Source of the DNA: Patiria miniata
Taxonomy: Eukaryota > Echinodermata > Asteroidea > Valvatida > Asterinidae
DNA length: 64,000 nucleotides
NCBI RefSeq assembly: GCF_015706575.1
Contig: NW_024037074.1
Span: 2,108,001-2,172,000, forward strand
Direction: 5' to 3'
Position numbers and translations under genes: made by a program. The notes under the pieces are model-generated. The model was given only the letters and a program-made list of their open reading frames with translations. It had not been told where the DNA came from and ran no database searches. Shown here in pieces: positions 34,901 through 43,833 of the stretch; the first letter of the stretch is position 1, and each line of letters begins with the position of its first letter.

Positions 34901-35817
34901 CACAAACCAAATTTGAAGTTCATATGTAAAGTATATCTCAAGTTATCACGCTGACAAAATTTCTATTGTTTCAGCCACTGTGACCTTGACCCTTGACCTT
35001 TTGGCCCCAAATGCAAAAGGCTTCTTAGAATTGCCAAGGACAATCCACAAACCAAATTTGAAGTTCATATGTAAAGTATTTCTCAAGTTATCGCGCTGAC
35101 AAAATTTCTATTGTTTCAGCCACTGTGACCTTGACCCTTGACCTTTCGGCCCCAAATGCAAAAGGCTTCTTAGGATTACCAAGGACAATCCACAAACCAA
35201 ATTTGAAGTTCATATGTTAAGTATTTCTCAAGTTATTGTGCTGACAAAATTTCTATTGTTTCAGCCACTGTGACCTTGACCCTTGACCTTTCGGCTTCAA
35301 ATGCAAAAGGCTTCTTAGGATTACCAAGGACAATCCACAAACCAAATTTGAAGTTCATATGTTAAGTATTTCTCAAGTTATCGCGCTGACAAGATTTGTC
35401 CGGACACACACACCCACACACCCACCCACCCACCCACACACCCACAGAAGGACAAGGCGGAAACAGTATGCCCCTTCGGCTGCGCCGCGGGGCATAAAAA
35501 TTACCTGGAAAGCAACAAAACTATTTTGCAGCAAAATTAATTTCACTGGGTTAAAGTATTAAGTTTCCAATAAGCAAGAATGGACAAAATAACATGAATG
35601 AGATTACACTTAGCTGACCTGGCAAAGGAGCAAACGTCTTCACCAAGTAAAAGAATAACAAGTCACCTTTGGATTTGTCCTCATCTTCATTGGGAATAGC
35701 ATCCATAGTGATGGCCACATCTGTTGGCATCTTGACAACATCACCCTCTGTAACTGTGGTTGACGCTACCTCCCCAGTTGGGACATCATCAGAAGTTGAT
35801 CCCTGCTTCTCATCCAT
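28915..35817 (-). CDS. TRMT2A: TRMT2A homologue, first two coding exons
   Basis: TRMT2A is the animal SAM-dependent uracil-C5 methyltransferase that makes m5U54 in tRNA; it carries an N-terminal RRM before the catalytic domain. Exon 35848-35667 has a 5'UTR, ATG at 35817 (MDEKQGSTSDD) and an acidic, low-complexity tail ending AAAG|GTGACT in phase 1. Exon 29072-28915 starts in the matching phase and encodes DPYHYLMQQHFTSEIFKIG and then IQNLPRHFGF, the start of the RRM, ending at GTG|GTGAGT. The 6.6-kb intron between them is filled with transposons. No further RRM or methyltransferase exons are seen downstream before the ZW10 exons, so only the N terminus is present. Identity rests on the short TSEIFK...NLPRH block recalled for this family. 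Confidence 0.7.
29561..29775 (-). mobile_element. SINE family S1, minus strand
   Basis: On the minus strand: A box TGGTCGAGTGG, CTGCACTAGAAAGCAG, a B-box variant GGTTTGAGTCC, then CACCCGAGTGATTTTTTTCC and the family tail. Both this copy and the one at 37.9 kb share extra 5' sequence (GTTAATGC-GTACCCGCTGCT), so the family has a head upstream of the tRNA-like part. Confidence 0.75.
29831..31894. mobile_element. non-autonomous TIR transposon (Harbinger-like?), 2.06 kb, TTA target duplication
   Basis: The left end AGCCGTGTCCGCACTGGACT and the right end (complement AGCCTTGTCCGCACTGGACT) are near-identical inverted repeats. TTA flanks both sides (29828-29830, 31895-31897); a 3-bp TWA duplication is typical of PIF/Harbinger. 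TGTCCGCACTGGACTT recurs inside at about 29908, 31672 and 31813, as subterminal repeats. The interior carries many copies of ATCCTGAATCCGCC-type words (30090-30350, 30945-31135) but no transposase frame. It is inserted in the TRMT2A intron. Confidence 0.7.
30487..30680. repeat. ~36-bp inverted repeat enclosing a 20-bp tandem repeat
   Basis: AAGACAAGATAAGTTTGCGG at 30490 is repeated inverted at 30640-30676 (GGTGCTACCGCAAACTTATC). Between them are about five units of ATGTGTGGTTCTGAAT (30540-30630). A related GTTTGCGGAAACACCATG / GGTTCTGAAAAG block occurs near 36903-36960. Confidence 0.85.
31970..34565 (+). pseudogene. dead non-LTR retrotransposon (endonuclease + RT)
   Basis: The endonuclease part shows SPFIILGGDFNIPG near 32227-32268. 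The RT shows DWKKANETPIFKKGS and NYRPVSLTSVCFKLLEH (33210-33320), LDFSKAFDIVSH (33445-33480), GVPQGTVLGL (33620-33648) and a degraded catalytic box FADN (33706-33720) where FADD/YADD is required. The C-terminal thumb (RPHLEYGSIAWNPH ... LGWSSLEERR) lies at 34078-34260. At least four frame changes and a stop break it. The 3' end has AAGTACC tandem words (34560-34580). The style is CR1/jockey-like. It lies in the TRMT2A intron. Confidence 0.9.
34813..35396. repeat. tandem repeat, ~141-bp monomer, four copies
   Basis: AATTTCTATTGTTTCAGCCA and TGACCTTGACCCTTGACCTT recur near 34835, 34978, 35120 and 35265. The following CA-rich stretch (35400-35450) and GGACAAGGCGGAAACAGTAT close the element. I associate such TGACCTTGACC arrays with dispersed repeats of marine invertebrates. 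It lies in the TRMT2A intron. Confidence 0.9.
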
Positions 35818-36079
35818 TTTGGTGTCATTACGTTGGACCAAAAACACACTGGAAATATAAAGAAACTGACATAAAGCAGTTGTATACTATTGCAAGCCAT
35901 GACCAGTGGGATATCTAGGGGGAGGGGTCGAAATTTGAAATCACAACGTGCACCTGAAAATAGTATGGTAACCATATCGTGTACATGTCTCTATGCAGTG
36001 CGATGTATATGTGGATACCATACCAGTATGAGATGCGAGCTGTAAATGTCGCCATAACACGGCTGCGACGCGACGGTTC

Positions 36080-37070
36080 TATCTGAAAAGCCACCAAAAT
36101 CATCATTGTTTCCCCATATTTTAGCCAGCGTAGTTCTGTTTCCAGTCGATCCTTTGCTTTGTGATGACTGCTGCATGGTATTTAGGTGAGTTTAATCTCA
36201 CCTAGGTTTGGATAATCGGGAAAAAGGACAATTTCAGGCAATTTTTCATGGCCTCCGTCATTTTCTGACTGCTGGGGAAAAAATAGTTGGGGAAGAATTC
36301 CATACATATTGCATGCACATCACTAATATTTCCCTCCAGTGACCTACATGTATCAGCCATCAGAAACGGATAACATGTTTAAAAGTCAAATTTAGCAGGG
36401 AAAATATTGAAACGTTTACGAAGAAAACACTTCAAATTTTTCAGACCAGTCTTAGGGTTTGTGCACCGGGTGTCAAGTGATGTCCAGGTGTGGAACTCTT
36501 TCCAATAGTTGTTCCCCCAGCTCTAGCTTAAGAAACTCTAGTCCAAACATTTGGGACTCTCAATACTGTCTCTGAGAGTGCCAAATATTAAGGTATTGAA
36601 AACTTGCAATACAAGATGGAGATGAGAAACTCCAGCTCCAATGCTCATCACGAATTTGACATGTAGAACTTGAGGCACATTTAGTTTTTGTCCAGCAGTC
36701 CGAAAATGGCGGAGGCCGTGAAATTTGGCAAATACTAAACTTTACCTTTTCCCCTATTATCCAAACCCAGATGAAATTAAACTTACTTCACACCATGCAG
36801 CAATCATTTACGAAGCATTTGGTCGACTTGAAACAGAACTATGCTTTATACAATGTAAGTAAGAGTTGAGGCCTTGCAAGGTGGAGATACTAGATAATGA
36901 AAGGTTTGCGGAAACACCATGGGAGAATAATTTCTCAACTAAGAGAATGGTTCTGAAAAGCACCAGAGGTATCAACTCGACGTTCTGGTCAGTATGCTCC
37001 GACTCTCTTCAGGAGAGACATTTCATTATTTATGCTTTATACTAAAATATGAAAAACAGTATGATTTTGG
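36080..37070. mobile_element. interrupted hairpin element
   Basis: The arm at 36105-36280 (CCAGTCGATCC, GCTGCATGG, GGATAATCGGG, GGCCTCCGTCATTTTC) pairs with 36688-36865 (GAAAATGGCGGAGGCC, CCAAACCCAG, CCATGCAGCA, GGTCGACTTG). The outer GAAAAGCCACCAAAATCAT at 36085 reappears inverted at about 37055-37072, beyond a 190-bp insertion carrying GTTTGCGGAAACACCATG. Confidence 0.6.
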
Positions 37071-37072
37071 TG

Positions 37073-37821
37073 GCTTTTCTACCTTGTATACTGCATTGGG
37101 GCTGCTATTGATGACACGTATACATTTTAATGTTGTTTTCAGAAGAAAAATAAGATATGGTTTAATATAGACCCGTGAACGTGGCTATATACATAATATA
37201 CACTCAATATTCTGTTATTGCTGCCAAGAAGTTTAAGTGATCATTTAAAGTTACAGTCCATCATTTGCAGCTATCCAAAACGATATTTAGCGTTGAATAA
37301 CTACTTGGTTGAAAGATAGTAAGGGGACTAAACTCCCTGTAAACTTATTCTTTCTGGCATGCTGTCATTGGGAAGAAATCAATGAAAGAAGGCATTTCCA
37401 ACGATGCGTCTAAAGGCACATGGTTGGAAATTTTCATTAGTAGTGTCTTTTGTTAGTTGGCGAAGTGCGCGCAAGTGTTGACACGACGCACACGCGCTTG
37501 CTTTAATTTGTCAGATCAGTGCGTGACATTGCATAACTGCAATTAGCTCAGTGAGAACGTGTCTCCAACACTGAATTCAGGCCAAATTCAAAACAAGATT
37601 CAGCATCTTTTGATTTGAAATCGAGATCCTAGAATGGTGTTTAACTCGAAATGTACAGCTGAAGCTGAGCTGAAAGTTCATCACGTTAGTTGTTCAGTAC
37701 CCTTCTTTAGATTTTGAGCACGTTTGTTGCTTCAAACGAACAAAGTACAGTCCATGCAAATGATGGACGAGATGACCTGTTTCCTTGCACATTGGAACAG
37801 CAATACTGGGTGATTTGGCAA
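37073..37821. other. no gene seen
   Basis: Non-coding DNA without recognised repeat structure. Confidence 0.4.
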
Positions 37822-38033
37822 TAAATAGTTAATGCGGTACCCGCTGCTAAAGTTCAAATCGAACCGGCCAACAGATCCCGTTAGCTCGGTGGTCGAGTGG
37901 TAAGACATCTGCACTAGAAAGCACTGGACATCGTGGGTTCGAGTCCCACCGGAGTGATTTTTCCCAACTTTCACTCGGGAGGTAACAGACTGAGTATACA
38001 GTATTTATACGTCGGTGAAGGGCAAAACCTAAT
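37822..38033 (+). mobile_element. SINE family S1, plus strand, fullest copy
   Basis: Order: head GTTAATGCGGTACCCGCTGC, A box TGGTCGAGTGG, CTGCACTAGAAAGCA, B box GGTTCGAGTCC, CACCGGAGTGATTTTTCCC, TTTCACTCGGGAGGTAAC, then GTCGGTGAAGGGCAAAACC. Most other copies are trimmed relative to this one. Confidence 0.8.
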
Positions 38034-38627
38034 TTGATCAATTCTAAAAGTGTACATTATCTTAAAGAAACCTAAAGGTATTTTTTTTTTTGCCAGAGGT
38101 AAACTTTTGAAATCACTAAATCCGACTTTTTGCCATAGGTAAACTTTCAAAATCGCTGACTATGACTTTTTGAATTGACATCATCATCGATTCATGATGG
38201 ACTGCAGACAAGCAATCGTTTCTCGGGCAGCGCAATGGTTCATCAGAAAACCGCAGGATCATCCGTAAAATCAAAAATAAAATAGCAAGAATTACACAGT
38301 TTGGCATGGAAATATATTTAGAGTGCAAAAATTCAGTTCGGTAATATTTGCAAGTAATTCTCTAATGCCGTTAAAAAATGGCAAACTGCAACAATGTCAC
38401 CGTGTACGGACGGCCACATTGGCCAGTCAGCACGGCACAGGAACCGTGTCACTTTGCAATTTGCACAGTTGGCTAGGTTTACCATACGTACCGGCCCATG
38501 AACCTGGCAATGTGAATAATTTTTACGAAAAATGCGTACCGAAGTTCCAGCGTTCCTTTCAGTAGAGCTAGGAAAATATTGAAGTATTAAATGAGAAAAA
38601 CACTTTCAGACCAGTCTCATAGGGTTT

Positions 38628-38717
38628 GTGCACAGGGTGGCAAGTGATGGCCATATATGGGAATCTTTCCTTTGATGTTAATTGGGAAAGATTCCCATAC
38701 CTGGCCATCACTTGTCT
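38628..38717. repeat. small hairpin
   Basis: CAAGTGATGGCCATATATGG at 38640 pairs with CCATACCTGGCCATCACTTG around a short loop near 38675. A diverged single-arm relative (CAAGTGATGTCCAGGTGTGG) is near 36475. Confidence 0.7.
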
Positions 38718-38888
38718 GAAAATTTGTAAGTGTTTTCTCGGTAAAAATTTAAAATTTGTCACTGCTAATTTAGACTTTTTAGGACAAAATATCACTTTCA
38801 GATGGCTGATGATAGGCCTAGGTCATTTAGGGAAAAATTACGGCGATCATGAAGTGTAGGGCCCCTGTTTTGTTTTGGTCATATTGGA

Positions 38889-40485
38889 TACTCCTAGAAC
38901 TATGAGGCTCCACGTAGTGGAGCCTCATAGGTTCAGAAGCCCGCAAAATTGTTGTCAGCACAAAACACTAATTAAGTACAAAAACGTCCATCCCAACCAG
39001 GCCGTTTTCCACAGAACCGCTGCACAGTTTGTCCCTAAACTCCATACAATACCTCATGACATACTCACGTTATGTGCACCCAACAAACATCGGTGGATTC
39101 TGTCTGTTTTTCGGCAAAAATGATGAAAAATATGCCCTTTCCGCACTGAGCCAACCTAACACTTGAAACGAGCACGTGTGCAGAATGATCGCAGTCATTT
39201 TCGGTTCGATCGCTCGGAGCGCGCCGCGGGGGGTACGTACTTGCACTTGTACGCATGTGCATACTATCGTTCCGCTCCTACACCATACCCCCCGCGGCGC
39301 GCTCCGAGCGATCGAACCGAAAATGACTGCGATCATTCTGCACGCGTGCTCGTTTCAAGTGTTAGGTTGGCTCATAGCCCGACTGCGTCTGGCCGTACAG
39401 TACTATCGCAAGCTCTGTAGTACGGCCAGACGCCCGATGCTTCCACAGAGACTGAATTTTGTTGGCCGCCGATGTAGCGATTTTGCTACATCTTTCGATC
39501 GCGATTATCTTTTCATCCAGGACCCAAATTTCCAAAGTTAAGGTTCTTAGTCGTAGAGCAACTCATACCTTTTCGAAAAAACGTTGTTTGGTCTCAATAT
39601 TTTCATCCATCTGGCCACAAGTCGAATTTCAGTCATCAGATTCCACAAATATCGTCCCCCATGTGATTCCCCCATGCGATTTCAAAATGGCGGCCGCGCT
39701 GTAATGTATGCAATATGCAGGCGCGCCCGCGCAAACTCATGAATATGCATAAACAGTCTGTGACGTATGACCTCGTGTTTTTGGATGTGCGTGCGGCGGG
39801 GCCGTACGTCCAAAAATACGAGGTCATACGTCACAGACTGTTTATGCATATTCATGAGTTTGCGCGGGCGCGCCTGCATATTGCATACATTACAGCGCGG
39901 CCGCCATTTTGAAATCGCATGGGGGATCGCATGGGGGACGATATTTGTGGAATCTGATGACTGAAATTCGTCTTGTGGCCAGATGGATGAAAATATTGAG
40001 ACCAAACAACGTTTTTTCGAAAAGGTATGAGTTGCTCTACGACTAAGAACCTTAACTTTGGAAATTTGGGTCCTGGATGAAAAGATAATCGCGATCGAAA
40101 GATGTAGCAAAATCGCTACATCGGCGGCCAACAAAATTCAGTCTCTGTGGAAGCATCGGGCGTCTGGCCGTACTACAGAGCTTGCGATAGTACTGTACGG
40201 CCAGACGCAGTCGGGCTAGTTGGCTCAGTGCAGAAAGGGCATATTTTTCATCATTTTTGCCGAAAAACAGACAGAATCCACCGATGTTTGTTGGGTGCAC
40301 ATAACGTGAGTATGTCATGAGGTATTGTATGGAGTTTAGGGGCAAACTGTGCAGCGGTTCTGTGAAATACGGCCTGGTTGGGATGGACGTTTTTGTACTT
40401 AATTAGTGTTTTGTGCTGACAACAATTTTGCGGGCTTCTGAACCTATGAGGCTCCACTACGTGGAGCCTCATAGTTCTAGGAGTA
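38889..40485. mobile_element. hairpin transposon family A, 9-bp target duplication, split by a family D element
   Basis: The termini TACTCCTAGAACTATGAGGC and its exact complement enclose the element. The flanks CATATTGGA (38880-38888) and CATATTGGA (40486-40494) are a perfect 9-bp direct repeat. Its own halves are 38889-39374 and 40219-40485; the natural centre of symmetry is near 39260 (GATCGCTCGGAGCGCGCCGC and its complement). The 844-bp family D hairpin sits in the right half. It encodes nothing recognisable. Confidence 0.9.
39375..40218. mobile_element. hairpin transposon family D inserted in family A
   Basis: The ends TAGCCCGACTGCGTCTGGCC and its complement are exact. Flanking GTTGGCTCA occurs at 39366-39374 and 40219-40227, a perfect 9-bp target duplication. 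Arms of about 415 bp are almost identical and meet at a centre near 39797, with only a few unpaired bases (GTGCGTGCGGCGGGGCCGTA). The near-perfect arms imply a young insertion. Confidence 0.92.
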
Positions 40486-40494
40486 CATATTGGA

Positions 40495-41506
40495 GTCAAA
40501 AGTGGTTTTTTTTTGGTATTGCTCAAAAATCACCTTTACAATCAAAGCAGTTTTTCCTTAGTTCTAATGACACCCGTTGTGCAATTTTGAACGTTTTTTT
40601 GGGATAGAAACCACGATTTTCCTGCGCGGTTTGTGCCTTGCGATTCAGCGCGCCGTGCGTGGCTATGGATGCCACGCTATACAATAAACGCAGTACGTCT
40701 ATGGCCACTTCTTGCAGTACGTTTCACTAAATACAATAATGCAGATTTCACCAATAGCTAATATAAACAACCAAATTAATGTTACCATTTATTAAATGGT
40801 TAAATAAAATTAGTAATACTGACGTACCAGTAATAAGAAAGGGGCAAAGGTAACAACAGGTACAGTTTCAGCCACTCGGAAGACAGCGCCGTACAGTCGC
40901 GTGTTTATGTTGTTGAATGCTGCCCTCATGTGTCGTTCGATGGGCATGCAAGCTCTTTCGAAACATCGGCCTCCATCGCAGTTCACAACTGCTTCAGGTT
41001 CATATATTGAACTGGCATCCGTCTTTTTTTTAACGAGACGCATACGTCTCCCGTCACGGAAGCCGAATAATACCTATTTGTCTATTCTTATTTGACAACT
41101 GACGCTTTCTGAGTAGCTGTGAGGAAATTTCATAATCTTCAAATAATTATAGCACACAAAGCCGCAGCTGGGAATGAATCGAATTTTCAAAAAACCTTTA
41201 AACCCATGTTTTCTATTTTTTCTGGAGGGCGCTGTTTACGCTGACCATGGAGATCAATGTTTTTGAGTTTTTCCCCTTGAATTCCCCCCCCCCCGCCCCA
41301 GAATTTATGTGATTATTCAAGACAAAGGAGTTATTGAAAATGGCTATCTATGTGGTAGGTACCCAAGAGATTGTGGGAAATTGTTTATATTCTTTAGTTG
41401 GACGCCTTGTCGCAAAAGTAATTTTAAGAAAGCAAAATGTGAAATTGTCCAGTTTCCGGACACTTCACAATGAATATTGAATGGCTGCTGCTACGGTATT
41501 CGGGGG
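40495..41506. other. no gene seen
   Basis: Non-coding spacer between hairpin elements, with a C-run at about 41286. Confidence 0.4.
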
Positions 41507-43283
41507 TTCTCCTAGAACTATGATGCTCCGCGTGAGCGGAGCCGCATAGACACAGAACCCCACAAAATGGTTAATTGCAGCACAATCCCTCATGACCATG
41601 ACATATCGTCAGTCCACCAAAAATGACCAGGATATGTTTTGACGCACTCGCATTCAATTTGCGTTGGACAACACGCGCGTGTTGCAAGCGTTATCTGCCT
41701 CAATTATAATGAGTCGAGGATACTCATGTAAGTTGCGCCTAACAAACATTGGTGGATTCTGTCGGTTTTTAGGCCAAAATGATGAAAAATATGCCCTTTC
41801 TGCACTGAGCCAACCTGACACTAGAAACGTGTACAAAGATAATGATCGATCACTGATTTTCGGTTCGCTTGGAGCATGCCGCAGGGGGTACGGTACTTGC
41901 ACTTGTGCGCATGCGCGTATCATTTGCTTGCGGCGTGCTCAGAGCGAACCAAAAATCATCAATTTGATCAAATCTGCGTACACGTTTCAAGAGTCAGGTT
42001 GGCTCAGTGCGGAAAGGGCATATTTTTTCATCATGTTGGTCTAAATACCGACAGAATCCAGCGATGTTTGTTAGGTGCAACTTACGTGCATATGTCATGA
42101 GGTATTGTATGGAGTTTATGGGCAAATTGTGCAGTGGTTCTGTGGAAAATGTCTATGTTTTGAGGTAGTCCGAGTAACTTGGACCCAACTTATCGCCTTT
42201 TTTAACATTTGGACATGGTCTGGCGATAGTAAGGTCCAAGCTAATACCGCGACCTAGACAACACAGTCCCGAAAACCAACATTTTCCAACAAAAAACATC
42301 AGATTTCACCTTCAAAACGGCCTCCAAATTACTAGATATGCCACCTGAGGTACAAGTAGACATCGATAATTAAGATGGTTGTACTGAAGTGTACTTACGA
42401 TCCGGAAAAAAGTGAAATTTTCCGTTCATTTCGGAGAGCTCCCCTCGCGATCTTGAACACGTTAAATTTCCGATCGTGTTTATTGTTTGAACGACGAGAT
42501 TTCTTCTACATGCCCAGCGTACATTCGATGGTCCCCGTATCCCGAGTGCGATTCCGTTACCGAGCGCGCGCGATGCATCGATTATGATAATGAGTCACGT
42601 TTGTAAACACATACATGTGCATTTCGCACTGTAAAAGAGAATCGGGAACCAGCTTGAACTGGTACCCGCCATAAAAGCTGCGCTAGTTCCCGACTCCCTA
42701 TTATCGTTTGAAATGCACATGTGTTTACAAACGTGATCCAGTCTACTCATTATCATAATCGATGCATTGCGCGCGCTCGGTAACGGAATCGCACTCGGGA
42801 TACGGGGACCATCGAATGTACGCTGGGCATGTAAAAGAAATAACGTCGTTCAAACATAAACACGATCGGAAATTTAACGTGTTCAAGATCGCGAGGGGAG
42901 CTCTCCGAAATGAACGGAACATTTCCCTTTTTTCCGGATCGTAAGTAAACTTCAGTACAACCATCTTAATTATCGATGTCTACTTGTACCTCAGGTGGCA
43001 TATCTAGTAAATTGGAGGCCATTTTGAAGGTGAAATCTGATGTTTTTTGTTGGAAAATGTTGGTTTTTGGGACTGTGTTGTCTAGGTCGCGGTATTAGCT
43101 TGGACCTTACTATCGCCAGACTATGTCCAAATGTTAAAAAAGGCGATAAGTTGGGTCCAAGTTACTCGGACTAGTTTTGATGAACGTTTTTGTACTTAAT
43201 TGGTGTTTTGTAGTAGCAAACAATTTTGCGAGGTTCTCTGTCCATGAGGCTCCGCTACGCGGAGCATCATAGTTCTAGGAGTG
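41507..43283. mobile_element. hairpin family A, second copy, split by a family B element
   Basis: It begins CTCCTAGAACTATGATGCTC and ends with the matching complement (GAGCATCATAGTTCTAGGAG). The centre of its own symmetry is near 41905. AAATATGCCCTTTCTGCACT at about 41787 and CAGTGCGGAAAGGGCATATT at about 42005 are arm partners, also shared with the copy at 38.9 kb. The right arm is interrupted at 42166-43173. The outer flanks do not give a clear target duplication. Confidence 0.8.
42166..43173. mobile_element. hairpin transposon family B inserted in family A
   Basis: The ends TAGTCCGAGTAACTTGGACC and its complement are exact. Flanks GTTTTGAGG (42157-42165) and GTTTTGATG (43174-43182) agree at 8 of 9 bases. 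Arms of about 480 bp surround a loop near 42650-42690. A truncated relative lies at 26420-26640. Confidence 0.88.
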
Positions 43284-43357
43284 ACTGCTAGGGTAGTTCT
43301 CAGTACTCCCTACTATTCTACATCACTTCCTCGTGTTGGTTCAGCATCAGAGGTGAC

Positions 43358-43557
43358 GGAAAGAATGTTGCAACCTGATGCTGCTTTTTCCCTCATAAAT
43401 CATCTCAATGAAGGTCAGTCATTGGAAAAATGATAAAACATGAATCTGGGACTGAGAAACATTTCCAATTTTGTTAGGAAATACTGAATTTTTGTTTGAC
43501 TCTCCATAGACTTTTTACACAACCACTGAAGTAGGGTCAGGTTGCAACATTCTTTCC
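43358..43557 (+). mobile_element. MITE family M1, copy 3, perfect 8-bp target duplication
   Basis: A 200-bp element with TIRs GGAAAGAATGTTGCAACCTG and the complement CAGGTTGCAACATTCTTTCC. Flanking GAGGTGAC occurs at 43350-43357 and 43558-43565. This is the best-preserved of the three copies. Confidence 0.92.
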
Positions 43558-43833
43558 GAGGTGACTGTTGGCTCCCCAAGAAAGCCTTCTAAAACCTCTT
43601 CCACCGCCTCAATAGAGATCCCATCTGCGAGTGGTTTCTTTGTTAAATGTTTTATGCCTGGTTTTTATGAACTACCACTTTGAAAACTGCTGTGAAGATT
43701 TGGATTTGAGTAGAAAATGAGATTTTCTACTGATTTTATTGACGTAGCCGTTTTATACATTCACATTTTTTTTTTACATCATACATGTTTACTTGACAGT
43801 TTTTCTCATGTTTTTTTTTCGCAAAGTCTGTAG

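Noticed and set aside
39070..40345. Long frames on both strands near the nested hairpins
   Set aside because: They mirror each other across the palindrome centre and contain no recognisable protein motif.
42375..42964. Paired plus/minus frames MVVLKCTYDPEK / MVVLKFTYDPEK
   Set aside because: They are the two arms of the family B hairpin, not duplicated genes.
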